52,449 nt of DNA, from assembly GCA_002197545.1 (NCBI GenBank), contig NFUO01000110.1, positions 1 to 52,449 on the forward strand, read 5' to 3'. Shown piece by piece: positions 41,013-49,472 of this stretch. The notes under the pieces are model-generated. The model had not been told where the DNA came from. It worked only from the letters and a program-made list of their open reading frames with translations, and made no database searches. The stretch comes from Acidobacteria subdivision 2 bacterium RH1 MAG20. Its GTDB lineage: Bacteria > Acidobacteriota > Terriglobia > Terriglobales > Acidobacteriaceae. The translations under genes and the position numbers were made by a program. Numbering within the stretch: the stretch's first letter is position 1; every line of letters begins with the position of its first letter.

Positions 41013-42236
41013 TTACTTTAGTGTGTAAACTATTGAGGTTATGAACTGGAAGCTGTTCTTCTTGTAGCCGGCCGCCGGCATGTTGAGGTAGTTGTCCGTG
41101 GCAGTCAGGCCCAGGCTGAGCCGCTTATAGGTAGGAAGAGCCAGTCCGGCGGCTGCAATCGCCGAATAGGCGTCCATATTGTTCCACGCAGGCAGGATGC
41201 TGGCGCTTTCGGTAAATAGAATCTTGGCGGGAAGGTTGCGGTGATAGGCCTCGCCAAATGTGTTGCCGATCAGGTTTTGGTTGGGGATGGGCGGTAACGG
41301 CACAGCGGGCGGCGGCGGCTGTGTGGGCTGGATGAAGGACTGCATCTCGTAGTGCACGTCTGCCTTGAGATCGAGCTGTTGCACCGGGGTCTGAATGGGG
41401 GTCCAGCCGAGACCGCCGCCGTAGACCTGTTGCAGGTTCAGGCCCTGGGCGAAGTTGTGGTCGAAGGAGAGCTCGCCCAGTGCATAGAACCGGGGGGTGA
41501 AGTAGATGTCATGCTCCGCATCGGCATGAAAGATGCTTGTCTTCGCCTCCGAAGGAGGTATCGGCGTCGCCGGTGGAGGGGGCTGTGGGATCACCGGCTG
41601 GGTCAGCTTGCCGTAGGTCTCCAACAGGTTGAAGGTGGTGCGCGTCTTCGGCGGCAGGTAAGGCACGGTCGGGATCGCCCGCAGCAGCGCAATGCCCGCT
41701 GTAAAGCTGGTTCCTGTCTGGGTCGAGCGGACCAGCGTCGCTCCTCCCGATACGGAGCCGTTCCATCCATGCAAGAAGTTCGGATTGTGCGCGACTTCTT
41801 TCTCATACGTCGCCTGGTCGATGATGTAGGCGAGGTTCTTCACCGGCACCGTCTCGGGTGCGCCCGCCTGGGTCTCGACGGTCACGGCGTTGTCGCCATA
41901 GGTGATGGTTCCCGGACGCCGGGTGATCTTGGTTGGCTTCTCATCTTTCCTGATGACAACAAAGGTGCCGTGGGTGCGCAGCTCCTTCACCTTGCTCATC
42001 GGAACAGTGATCTCGCCGGCAGTGTCACTCTTGAAGACAATGCTATCGCCCACGCCGCGTTCTATCGTTCCGGTCAACCGGTCGCCATTCGTAAACACGA
42101 TAACGTCAGATTTAGGCGTGGCTGTCTTGTCCTGAGCGGCGGCGTTTTGGGCTAAGATGCCTGTCATCAGGCAGAAAACGGTGAGGCTCCAGATGGTTCG
42201 CGTGGAGATACGGACAGATTCGTGGAATGTACTCAT
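41013..42236 (-). CDS. DUF481 family outer-membrane protein (407 aa)
   Basis: N-terminal signal peptide (ending NAAAQ). Residues about 40-140 carry SDVIVFTNGDRLTGTIERGVGDSIVFKSD followed by SKVKELRTHG, the sequence typical of the region ahead of DUF481. The rest is a beta-rich DUF481 barrel with ATLVRSTQTGTSFTAGIALLRA, a Pro-rich loop (PQPPPPATPIPPSE), and the final strand FQFITSIVYTLK. Related proteins are salt-stress or porin-like outer-membrane proteins; the role here is not known. Confidence 0.82.
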   Translation of the reverse strand: MSTFHESVRISTRTIWSLTVFCLMTGILAQNAAAQDKTATPKSDVIVFTNGDRLTGTIERGVGDSIVFKSDTAGEITVPMSKVKELRTHGTFVVIRKDEKPTKITRRPGTITYGDNAVTVETQAGAPETVPVKNLAYIIDQATYEKEVAHNPNFLHGWNGSVSGGATLVRSTQTGTSFTAGIALLRAIPTVPYLPPKTRTTFNLLETYGKLTQPVIPQPPPPATPIPPSEAKTSIFHADAEHDIYFTPRFYALGELSFDHNFAQGLNLQQVYGGGLGWTPIQTPVQQLDLKADVHYEMQSFIQPTQPPPPAVPLPPIPNQNLIGNTFGEAYHRNLPAKILFTESASILPAWNNMDAYSAIAAAGLALPTYKRLSLGLTATDNYLNMPAAGYKKNSFQFITSIVYTLK

Positions 42237-42278
42237 GCCTTAAAAATAGCGTAGCTTCAACGGGAGGGAGTGAAGAAC

Positions 42279-42485
42279 ATGAATCCTGTTGTTCGTGTTA
42301 TTGGAAAGATGTTGCGTATGGTAGGTATCTCCAGTCCGGAAGATACCGTGTCCAAGCCCAAGGCGGCCTTTGATCCGCCCTCGTGGCGCGACCAGGTCCC
42401 GTCAAAACCCGGGAGTTTGCCTTCCTGTCCCTCTGCACTCCAAGGAAATGCCTCTGAAAAGAGTAGTACGGAAGAAAGTTCGTAA
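42279..42485 (+). CDS. Possible small hypothetical protein (68 aa)
   Basis: MNPVVRVIGKMLRMVGISSPEDTVSKPKAAFDPPSWRDQ followed by a Ser/Pro-rich tail. GGGAGGGAG lies about 10 nt before the ATG at 42279 (a GTG at 42270 is also in frame). It is divergent from the DUF481 gene, 42 bp away. Coding is plausible because of the good ribosome site, but no family is recognised. Confidence 0.35.
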   Translation: MNPVVRVIGKMLRMVGISSPEDTVSKPKAAFDPPSWRDQVPSKPGSLPSCPSALQGNASEKSSTEESS

Positions 42486-42746
42486 CAGAACGCAATTTTG
42501 GACGTATTCCGATCCTGTAATTTCAAGAGGTTAGAAGTTAGATTAAGAAATTCTTGCCAATCGTCTCCTAATGGGCATACTATCCGTTTCGCGTTCAGTC
42601 GAGTTCGCTAATCGCGCACCCGGTCTAAACCAAATCATTGCGAATGTATAGTTTCCAACCAACATCCGTATCAGTTATGTGTTCCATAACCCAACTTCCT
42701 GATGGGGCGGTTAGACCCCTCAGTGCGCTAAAGGAAGGTAAAAGAA
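42486..42746. other. Intergenic region, nothing firm
   Basis: Lower-GC DNA ahead of the GvpL/F-like gene, likely containing its promoter. I see no coding frame that reads as a protein and no RNA gene. GGAAGG at about 42734 is the ribosome site of the next gene. Confidence 0.4.
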
Positions 42747-43484
42747 ATGGCATGGTACGCCTATTGCATCGCAGAACGGCAGTCGTTCCCGGAACTTTGC
42801 CGGCACCGTCGTCCAATGCCCCTTACCGGAGTCTCAGGCCTCTTCGGCAATCAGGCATTTCTCTTTCCCGCCAGCGATCTGGCCGTCATCGTCTCCGAGC
42901 ACAGCGCCCAGGACAATGAGCGGCTGGACCAGCAAGCTGCCAAAGACCACGCCCGCGTTATCGCGGACTGCTTCAAACTCTCAACCGTCCTGCCGTTCCG
43001 ATTCGGCACAACCTTTCAAGACGACGACGCCCTCCGGCGCTCCGTCCGATCCAACCAGCGTCACTTCCAGGCCAATGTAGAGCGTCTCCGCGGCAAGGCA
43101 GAGATGCACCTCAAAGTCCTGGTAGACGATACCTGCCCGGGCAACTCGACTCGCGACATGACTGTTGGTCAGCAGTATCTGACCAGTCTGCGCGAAAGTG
43201 CCAGCCGCCAGCGGGAGCGTCAGTCCAGGGCACGTGCCCTCTCGATCCAGATGCACCGCATGTTTCTCCCCATCGCCGAGGAGATTACCTGCAAGCGTAT
43301 GGACTCGGGAAAGATGCTTCTGGATATCGCCCACCTCATCGACAACAAGACCGTGGAGCGGTACCAGAACAAATATTCTTCGGCCACGCAGCAAATGAAG
43401 GAATGCCGTATGCAGCTCTCCGGCCCCTGGCCTCCGTACCATTTTGTGCACCGTTCCAGTGCTCAGCAGCAGCACTCTGCTTAG
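42747..43484 (+). CDS. GvpL/GvpF-family protein without other gas-vesicle genes (245 aa)
   Basis: Matches the GvpL/F pattern: start WYAYCIAE, NERLDQQAAKDHARVIADCF, the family hallmark VLPFRFGTTFQDDDALRRSV, REKLRGKAEMHLKVLVDD-like ERLRGKAEMHLKVLV, and the terminal signature SGPWPPYHFV. GvpL/F proteins are structural or assembly parts of gas vesicles. No gvpA or other gvp gene is nearby, so here it is an orphan whose role may differ. GGAAGG precedes the ATG by 8 nt. Confidence 0.85.
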   Translation: MAWYAYCIAERQSFPELCRHRRPMPLTGVSGLFGNQAFLFPASDLAVIVSEHSAQDNERLDQQAAKDHARVIADCFKLSTVLPFRFGTTFQDDDALRRSVRSNQRHFQANVERLRGKAEMHLKVLVDDTCPGNSTRDMTVGQQYLTSLRESASRQRERQSRARALSIQMHRMFLPIAEEITCKRMDSGKMLLDIAHLIDNKTVERYQNKYSSATQQMKECRMQLSGPWPPYHFVHRSSAQQQHSA

Positions 43485-43490
43485 TCTTTG

Positions 43491-43537
43491 AAGCTGCCCT
43501 CTTTTCCTGGCTCGATCAAAGAAAAAGAGGGCAGCTT
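43491..43537. terminator. Long hairpin after the GvpL/F-like gene
   Basis: 15-bp perfect stem AAGCTGCCCTCTTTT / AAAAGAGGGCAGCTT with a 17-nt loop, starting 6 bp after the stop. A poly-T follows only on the left arm, so it may act as a terminator on either strand or as an mRNA 3' stabiliser. Confidence 0.6.
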
Positions 43538-43643
43538 TGCGTTGATGGGACTACCTTTACCTCCTGATGGGCATCCGAAAGTAACAGGAGAATGCCAGTC
43601 CCCGACTCTATCGGCGGCGCATTCCGGAACGTCAGGAGCGACC

Positions 43644-45275
43644 ATGAATCGTACGATGAGAAGTTTTTCCGCGCGGGCCTTGTCCGCGCTTTTATTTGCC
43701 GGTGTTGCCTTGTCGGTCACCCCTTTTGCCGTTGCCCAGATGCAAACGACAACAACGACAACGCAGACCGTAGGCCCGACGCAGGATTCGACCACAATCA
43801 CTAAAAAGAATGGAGCTTATTTTTATCAGGTCACGGTTGTTCACCGGGACCTGGATGCCGTGAACTATCTGCATCGCAGCGGCAGCACGAAGATCGGATT
43901 CAGGGGGACATCGCTTCTTCCCAACGCAAAAGGCGAGGCCAAAGTCCAGAGTGAGCGCGGCCACATCGCGATCGATGCCAACTTCAAGGGCCTGACGCCT
44001 GCCAACGGCTTTGGTCCTGGGTATCTCACCTATGTTCTATGGGCGATTACGCCGGATGGCCGCGCGACGAACCTTGGCGAGATTCTTCCCGCAGGCAAGA
44101 AAAACGATATTCACGTGACGACTGCGTTGCAGTCTTTTGGAATGATCGTTACTGCCGAGCCGTACTTTGCCGTAACTGAGCCAAGCGACGTCGTTGTGCT
44201 GCAAAACGATATCCTGCAGAACAAGACGAGCGGCGTTCTTGAAAAGGTGAACGCACACTATGCGCTTCTGCCGCGTGGCTTCTATGCGCCGACGGGCGGC
44301 TCAAAGACCAACGAAAATCCCATCACCCGCGATGAGAAGGCTCCGCTGGAGCTTTATCAGGCATACAACGCCGTCCGAATCGCACAGGTGAATGGCGCAG
44401 ACAAGTACGCCACCGACATTTTCAATGAGGCAAAACTGGACCTTCAGAATGCCGCTGACATCAACAGCAATAAAAAGGGTGATCGGAGGATGGAGATCAC
44501 CTATGCTCGTCAGGCTGTCCAGCGTTCCGAGGATGCGCGGCTGGTTTCCCTGCGCAAAAAGGCGGATGAGCGCCAATTGAATGCGCAGCGTGCCGCTCAG
44601 CAATCGCAGATGCAAGCCCAGCAATCGCAGTTGCAGGCCCAGCAGGCGCAGCTTGAGGCAGAGCGCGCTCAGGCAGCCCAGGCCCGGGCCAATGCTGAAG
44701 CCGCAGAGGCACGAGCCCGTGCCGCGGAGGCCAGCAAGAGCGCCGAGAGCGCCAATGCTGTTCGCGAGAGGCTGCGCAGCCAGTTGAACAGTGTGTTGGC
44801 TACCAGCGAGACTGCCCGAGGTCTTATTGTCAACATGTCCGATGTGCTGTTCGATACCGGCAAATACACCCTGAAGCCGACAACTCAGATCAGCCTCGCA
44901 AAGGTGTCTGGAATCCTTCAGGCTTATCCTGGACTGAAACTGCAGGTCGAAGGTTATACGGATAGCGTCGGCAGCGACATGATGAACCAGAAACTCTCTG
45001 AAAATCGTGCCGATGCAGTTAAGTCCTTTCTCATCGGTCAGGGCGTGCAACCGGACAATATCACCTCTACCGGCTATGGCAAGAGCAATCCAGTGGCGGA
45101 CAATGGCACCTCGCAGGGACGGGCGCAAAACCGCCGCGTACAGCTTGTCGTCTCCGGCGACGCGATTGGCGTAAAGGAGAGCAGTCCTGAGGCTGCCGAG
45201 ACCCCTGCTCCTGCCCCGCCACAGACGGAGACCAATCCTAACGCTACCGGAACCGCTGCGCCTCCCCCGCAATAA
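43644..45275 (+). CDS. OmpA-family outer-membrane/peptidoglycan-binding protein (543 aa)
   Basis: A signal peptide (FSARALSALLFAGVALSVTPFAVAQ) is followed by a beta-rich N-terminal domain (about 40-200). A DUF4398-like helical segment (PLELYQAYNAVRIAQVNGA) then leads into a long coiled coil (about 290-390) with tandem QQSQLQAQQAQLEAERAQ units and an Ala/Glu-rich stretch. The C-terminal OmpA domain carries VLFDTGKYTLKP, LQVEGYTDSVGS and NQKLSENRADAVKSFL, which binds peptidoglycan; a Pro/Ala tail ends the protein. The ATG at 43644 has AGGAG with 5-nt spacing. It probably links outer membrane and wall. Confidence 0.9.
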   Translation: MNRTMRSFSARALSALLFAGVALSVTPFAVAQMQTTTTTTQTVGPTQDSTTITKKNGAYFYQVTVVHRDLDAVNYLHRSGSTKIGFRGTSLLPNAKGEAKVQSERGHIAIDANFKGLTPANGFGPGYLTYVLWAITPDGRATNLGEILPAGKKNDIHVTTALQSFGMIVTAEPYFAVTEPSDVVVLQNDILQNKTSGVLEKVNAHYALLPRGFYAPTGGSKTNENPITRDEKAPLELYQAYNAVRIAQVNGADKYATDIFNEAKLDLQNAADINSNKKGDRRMEITYARQAVQRSEDARLVSLRKKADERQLNAQRAAQQSQMQAQQSQLQAQQAQLEAERAQAAQARANAEAAEARARAAEASKSAESANAVRERLRSQLNSVLATSETARGLIVNMSDVLFDTGKYTLKPTTQISLAKVSGILQAYPGLKLQVEGYTDSVGSDMMNQKLSENRADAVKSFLIGQGVQPDNITSTGYGKSNPVADNGTSQGRAQNRRVQLVVSGDAIGVKESSPEAAETPAPAPPQTETNPNATGTAAPPPQ

Positions 45276-45294
45276 AGAGCCACCACGAAGAAAG

Positions 45295-45328
45295 CGAAGT
45301 GCTGCCTCGTGCGGCACTTCGTTTTTTT
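45295..45328 (+). terminator. Intrinsic terminator of the OmpA-family gene
   Basis: Stem CGAAGTGC / GCACTTCG (45295-45302, 45314-45321) with an 11-nt loop and seven Ts. It lies 20 bp after the stop, before the SDR gene. Confidence 0.88.
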
Positions 45329-45343
45329 GCTATAAGAGAAGTT

Positions 45344-46117
45344 ATGAAATCTTTGCAGGGAAAGACCGTCTTCGTCACCGGAGCAAGTTCAGGAATTGGC
45401 AGAGCAACCGCATTGGCCTTCGCGCAGGAGGGCGCCAGGCTTCTGTTGTGCGCGCGCAGGCTGGAAAGGCTCGAAGCATTCAAGCAGTCGCTTACGGATG
45501 CGGGCGCGCCGGCGGTCCATGTCTTTGCGCTGGACGTTCAGGACCGCTCCGCCGTCGAAGCGGCCATCGCGGGCCTTCCATCGGAGTGGAAGGACATCGA
45601 TGTTCTGGTGAATAATGCGGGGCTCAGCCGCGGCTTCACCAAACTGCAGGAGGACGACCCTCAAAACTGGGAAGAGATGATTGATACCAACGTCAAAGGG
45701 CTGCTCTACGTGACGCGTGCCGTGGTGCCAGGAATGGTGGCGCGTGGACGTGGACACGTCATCAATATGGGGTCGACGGCGGGATATACGACTTATGCCA
45801 ATGGAGCGGTCTACTGCGCCACGAAGGCCGCGGAAAAGGCCATTAGCGAAGGCTTGAAGATCGATTTGATGGGAACTCCGGTGCGCGTAACGTCGATTGA
45901 TCCAGGAATGGTCGAGACGGCGTTCAGCGAGGTGCGTTTTCGTGGAGATACGGAGAAAGCGGCAAAGGTGTATCAGAACATTACACCGTTAGGGCCGGAA
46001 GACGTGGCTGATGCCATCGTCTGGGCCGCAAGCAGGCCGGCGCACGTGAACATCCATAACATATTGATGACAACCATCGATCAGGCAAACTCAACGGTCT
46101 TACACCGGCACAGTTAG
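45344..46117 (+). CDS. Short-chain dehydrogenase/reductase, YdfG-like (257 aa)
   Basis: Classical SDR: the cofactor loop TGASSGIGRATALAFA, the NNAG motif (VLVNNAGLSRG), catalytic Ser in INMGSTAGYTTY and the YCATK active-site Tyr/Lys pair. The sequence from VNNAGLSRGFTKLQEDD to TSIDPGMVETAFSEVRF closely follows NADP-dependent 3-hydroxy acid dehydrogenases (YdfG type), which oxidise serine/3-hydroxy acids. Substrate not proven. The ATG at 45344 gives the usual MKSLQGKTVFVTG start; the upstream in-frame part lies over the terminator. Confidence 0.9.
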   Translation: MKSLQGKTVFVTGASSGIGRATALAFAQEGARLLLCARRLERLEAFKQSLTDAGAPAVHVFALDVQDRSAVEAAIAGLPSEWKDIDVLVNNAGLSRGFTKLQEDDPQNWEEMIDTNVKGLLYVTRAVVPGMVARGRGHVINMGSTAGYTTYANGAVYCATKAAEKAISEGLKIDLMGTPVRVTSIDPGMVETAFSEVRFRGDTEKAAKVYQNITPLGPEDVADAIVWAASRPAHVNIHNILMTTIDQANSTVLHRHS

Positions 46118-46128
46118 CGCGCTGCCGG

Positions 46129-46377
46129 TTACATATGGATCGTCCAGCCGAGTTCGGAGAGCTTCTCTTCGATATCGGCCAGCGCCAACTCAAGTGCGGA
46201 CCTTCGGTGCGGGCTTGAGGTCCGCTCTGACAGTACGCGTTCCCGTTGCAGTTCCAGCGCTTGACGTCGGCGTTTGCGTTCGGCTGTCTCGGCGTTGACA
46301 GTTGCGGTATCGGGTCGAGGCGCATCAGCCTGAGATTGTTGTTCTTCCACGGATTTGCTCTCCCATCCTCGAGACAT
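46129..46377 (-). CDS. Small hypothetical protein, acidobacterial type (82 aa)
   Basis: MSRGWESKSVEEQQSQ followed by a Lys/Arg/Glu-rich coiled-coil region, ERKRRRQALELQRERVLSER, and a helix with SALELALADIEEKLSELG. I recall small proteins with this MSRGWESK start from acidobacterial genomes, but assign no function. The ATG at 46377 is chosen; the in-frame ATG at 46386 is possible. It is convergent with the SDR gene (11 bp apart). Confidence 0.6.
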   Translation of the reverse strand: MSRGWESKSVEEQQSQADAPRPDTATVNAETAERKRRRQALELQRERVLSERTSSPHRRSALELALADIEEKLSELGWTIHM

Positions 46378-46481
46378 AATACTCATTCTACGCCGTCTAA
46401 CATTAATGGATGGATAGTTTTGCGGCCTCAGTGCCTTACCGCGCATCCTTTCCAACAACGACGAATACAGCGAGAGACGCC

Positions 46482-47510
46482 ATGCAAGCCTATTCTGTAA
46501 CGCATTTTGGTCTTGAATCTCTGCAACAGACAAGCCTGCCTCAGCCGCAGCCCACGCCGGGAACGGTGCTTGTCAAGGTCCATGCCGTCTCGCTGAACTA
46601 CCGCGATCTGATGGTCGTCAAGGGTCTCTATAATCCGAAGATGGTGCTGCCTCGCATTCCCTGCTCGGATGGTGCTGGCGAGGTTGTAGCCGTAGGAGAC
46701 GGGGTCTCTCGCGTCGGCGTGGGCGACCGCGTCTGCGGCATCTTCATGCAGCACTGGCTCGATGGGCCGCTTACCGCGGAAAAGTCGAAACAAGCCCTCG
46801 GTGGCGACGTTGATGGAATGCTTGCTGAATATGTCGTGCTGCATCAGGACGGGGTCGTTCGCTTTCCCGAGCATCTCAGCTACGAAGAGGCTGCTACGCT
46901 GCCCTGTGCGGGTGTGACGGCGTGGAACGCCCTGCAGCATGGCGGCGATCCAATGCGTCCTGTACGCTGCGGCGAGACCGTCGTGATTCAGGGTACTGGC
47001 GGAGTTTCGATCTTCGCTCTGCAATTCGCAAAACTGCTTGGGGCGCGAGTGGTCGGCACGTCGTCGAGCGACGAGAAACTTGCTCGCGCATACAGCCTGG
47101 GCCTCAGCGCCGGGTGCAACTACCGCAGCAGCCCGGAGTGGTCCAAGTGGGTCGCCGAGGTCACAGATGGGAAGGGTGCGGACCGCATCATCGAGGTCGG
47201 CGGCGCGGGCACTTTTGGCCAGTCGTTGCGGGCGGCGCGTGTTGGCGGCATGGTGGCGCAAATCGGCGTTCTCAGCGGCGGGGTAACATCGGAACCCATT
47301 GCGCTGACACCTATTCTCCACAAACAGCTTCGCGTGCAGGGGATTTATGTCGGCTCGCGCGCGATGTTCGAGGAGATGAATGCGGCGATTGCCAAGGCAA
47401 AGCTGCGTCCAGTCATCGACCATGTCTTCGGCTTCGACGAAGCGCGCGAGGCGTTTCTCCACATGCAATCTGGCTCGCACTTCGGCAAGATCGTCATTCG
47501 CGTGGCTTGA
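46482..47510 (+). CDS. Zinc-independent NAD(P)-dependent alcohol dehydrogenase/quinone reductase-like MDR protein (342 aa)
   Basis: Medium-chain dehydrogenase/reductase: GroES-like N-terminus with VKVHAVSLNYRDLMVVKG and PCSDGAGEVVAVGDGVSRVGVGDRV; coenzyme domain with TLPCAGVTAWNAL and the NAD(P) loop VIQGTGGVSIFALQFAKLLGA; C-terminus HFGKIVIRVA. The zinc-binding residues of true alcohol dehydrogenases are not evident, so the zinc-free quinone-oxidoreductase branch is favoured. The ATG at 46482 is preferred over the upstream frame to 46410, which lacks conserved residues. Confidence 0.87.
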   Translation: MQAYSVTHFGLESLQQTSLPQPQPTPGTVLVKVHAVSLNYRDLMVVKGLYNPKMVLPRIPCSDGAGEVVAVGDGVSRVGVGDRVCGIFMQHWLDGPLTAEKSKQALGGDVDGMLAEYVVLHQDGVVRFPEHLSYEEAATLPCAGVTAWNALQHGGDPMRPVRCGETVVIQGTGGVSIFALQFAKLLGARVVGTSSSDEKLARAYSLGLSAGCNYRSSPEWSKWVAEVTDGKGADRIIEVGGAGTFGQSLRAARVGGMVAQIGVLSGGVTSEPIALTPILHKQLRVQGIYVGSRAMFEEMNAAIAKAKLRPVIDHVFGFDEAREAFLHMQSGSHFGKIVIRVA

Positions 47511-47559
47511 GTGATTCGCTGCTTATAATCGAGAAGACTGTGCATGGAGCGGAACAACG

Positions 47560-48501
47560 GTGATCGTGGAGCTGGAAGGTCTGCAAAAAATATATGACGG
47601 CAAACAGCGCGTCGTCGCCGTGGACGGCATCGACCTGAAGGTACATGCGGGCGAACTTTACGGCTTGCTTGGGCCAAACGGTGCTGGAAAGACCACGACC
47701 ATCAGCATCTGCACCACGCGCGCACTGCCGACGGCGGGCAAGGCACGTATTGCCGGAATCGACGTGGTTGCAACACCTGCGCTGGCTCGGCGATCCATCG
47801 GCGTCGTTCCGCAGTACAACACGCTCGACCGCGCCTGCACTATCTTTGAAAACATCTACTTCCACTGCCTCTTCTTTGGCTTTTCGCGGGCTGAGGCAAC
47901 GAAGAGGACCGAGCAGCTTCTCGGCCAGTTTCACCTCATGGAGCGGACCGGCGCTTATCCGGCGCAGCTCTCCGGTGGCCTTGCCCAGCGGGTCCAGATT
48001 GCCCGTGCCATCGCGCATCGACCGAAGGTGCTGTTTCTCGATGAGCCCAGCGCCGGTCTCGATCCGCAGAGCCGCATCGCTATGTGGGAGGCTGTGCGCG
48101 GGCTTCGTGAAGAGGGAATTACTGTTGTCCTCACGACGCACTATATGGAAGAAGCAGACGAGCTGTGCGACCGCGTCGCCATCATCGACCACGGCAAGAT
48201 CCTGGTCGAAGACACGCCAGCCGCGCTCAAAGGCTCCGTCGGCGCACAGAAGGTCTATGAGCTGGATCTGCGCAGCCATGAGAATCTTCCATTTCTTGTT
48301 GAGCAACTGCAAAAGCTGCCTGGAGTCGCCAGCGTGGAGACGACTGCCAAAGGGTTGCGCCTGCTTGCCCATTCTGTCGAGGGACTGCTGTCGGATGTCG
48401 TCCATGCGGCTAATCCTTATGGGCTGCGCGACCTCATCATCACTGAAACCAGTCTGGAGACCGTGTTTATACGGCTCACCGGCAGAGACCTGCGCGAGTA
48501 A
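47560..48501 (+). CDS. ABC-2 type transporter ATP-binding protein (313 aa)
   Basis: Walker A GPNGAGKTT (38-46), Q-loop near VPQYNTLDR, signature LSGGLAQRVQIARAI, Walker B VLFLDEPSAGLDPQ and the switch His in TTHYMEEADELC. The 313-aa length with a C-terminal extension (from about 225) resembles DrrA/NodI-type exporters of drugs or polysaccharides. It starts at GTG 47560 with GGAG upstream. The permease gene begins 9 bp after its stop, so both form a two-gene exporter operon. Confidence 0.93.
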   Translation: MIVELEGLQKIYDGKQRVVAVDGIDLKVHAGELYGLLGPNGAGKTTTISICTTRALPTAGKARIAGIDVVATPALARRSIGVVPQYNTLDRACTIFENIYFHCLFFGFSRAEATKRTEQLLGQFHLMERTGAYPAQLSGGLAQRVQIARAIAHRPKVLFLDEPSAGLDPQSRIAMWEAVRGLREEGITVVLTTHYMEEADELCDRVAIIDHGKILVEDTPAALKGSVGAQKVYELDLRSHENLPFLVEQLQKLPGVASVETTAKGLRLLAHSVEGLLSDVVHAANPYGLRDLIITETSLETVFIRLTGRDLRE

Positions 48502-48510
48502 ACAAGACCT

Positions 48511-49392
48511 ATGACTCAAATGGAAACGGCGCAACTGGAGACGATCCACCACGACACTGGCCTCGGCAAGCCGAAGTCGGTGCAGTATGCCCGCGCGTTC
48601 GCTGGCCTTTTCATGCGCGATCTGCACGTCCTTCGCCGCGAACTCTTTCCGTTTGTCATTCGCGTCTGCATGAATCCGCTGCTCTTCCTCTTTGTCTTTA
48701 CTTACATCATTCCGCATATCAGCATGGGGAGCGCCGCTGCCGCGATGAATCCGACTGGGGCAATGGCCGGTGGCGCGTTCAGCACGGTGCTTCTGCCCGG
48801 ATTGATGGCGGTTGCCATCATGTTCAGCGGCATCGCGGCTGTCGCACTGCCACTTTCGCAGGAGTTCGGCGTCACCCGCGAGATCGACGACCGCGTGATG
48901 TGTCCGCTGCCGGTCGCTGCCGTCGCGATGGAGAAGGTCTGCTTCAGCGCGGTGCAGAGCATGATTGCCGCTGTTATCGTTTATCCGCTTGCTTATTATG
49001 TGCCTACGACACACCCGACGACGCATGTCAGCAACTGGCTTTTTCTGATCGTGGTTGTGGTGCTCTCCAGTCTTACCTCCGGCGCGCTTGGGCTCACGAT
49101 CGGAACCAGCGTCGAGCCGAAGCAGATTGGCCTCATCTTCGGTGTGGTCGTCATGCCCATCACGTTTCTTGGCTGCGTGTACTATCCCTGGGTCGCGCTG
49201 GGGCACATACGCTGGCTCCAGATCGGTGTGCTGGTCAACCCTATCGTTTACATGAGCGAGGGACTGCGCGCGGCGCTGACACCGTCGCTGCCGCATATGA
49301 ATCCATGGCTCATTCTTGGGATGTTGACTGCCTCGCTTTGCCTGCTTACATGGCTGGGTATTCGGGGCTTCCTGCGCCGCGTGATTGGCTAG
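48511..49392 (+). CDS. ABC-2 type transporter permease (293 aa)
   Basis: Six hydrophobic segments typical of ABC-2 permeases: NPLLFLFVFTYIIP, VLLPGLMAVAIMFSGIAAVALPL, MIAAVIVYPLAYYV, WLFLIVVVVLSSLTSGALGLTIG, GLIFGVVVMPITFLGCVYYPW and LILGMLTASLCLLTWLG. The DrrB/NodJ-like motif EFGVTREIDDRVMCPLPV lies between. It is the partner of the preceding ATPase. It ends 23 bp before the target duplication of the IS1595-family element, which lands just outside the operon and leaves it intact. Confidence 0.9.
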   Translation: MTQMETAQLETIHHDTGLGKPKSVQYARAFAGLFMRDLHVLRRELFPFVIRVCMNPLLFLFVFTYIIPHISMGSAAAAMNPTGAMAGGAFSTVLLPGLMAVAIMFSGIAAVALPLSQEFGVTREIDDRVMCPLPVAAVAMEKVCFSAVQSMIAAVIVYPLAYYVPTTHPTTHVSNWLFLIVVVVLSSLTSGALGLTIGTSVEPKQIGLIFGVVVMPITFLGCVYYPWVALGHIRWLQIGVLVNPIVYMSEGLRAALTPSLPHMNPWLILGMLTASLCLLTWLGIRGFLRRVIG

Positions 49393-49415
49393 GATGATTG
49401 CTTTCCCTGGGTACC

Positions 49416-49423
49416 CCCCGGGG
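49416..49423 (+). repeat. Left 8-bp target-site duplication (CCCCGGGG)
   Basis: Identical to 52004-52011, flanking the perfect inverted ends of the element. The target is itself a palindrome. 8 bp is the usual duplication size for IS1595-family elements. Confidence 0.85.
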
Positions 49424-49447
49424 GGTAATAAATTACTTGACTGACTA
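49424..49447 (+). repeat. Left terminal inverted repeat of the IS1595-family element
   Basis: 24 bp, perfect inverted match to 51980-52003; begins GGTAATAAATTAC and ends TGACTGACTA. Confidence 0.92.
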
Positions 49448-49472
49448 AGGTCAGTGTGCTACCTTATGTCTT

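Noticed and set aside
44301..45317. 338-codon minus-strand frame opposite the OmpA-family gene
   Set aside because: Leu/Arg/Gly-rich mirror of the Gln/Ala coiled-coil codons.
46428..47480. 350-codon minus-strand frame opposite the MDR oxidoreductase
   Set aside because: The plus-strand protein has conserved family motifs; the antisense product has none.
47494..49296. 600-codon minus-strand open frame opposite the ABC transporter genes
   Set aside because: It covers two genes with unmistakable ABC motifs; its residues are low-complexity (His/Arg/Asp rich) as expected from the mirror of GC-rich codons.
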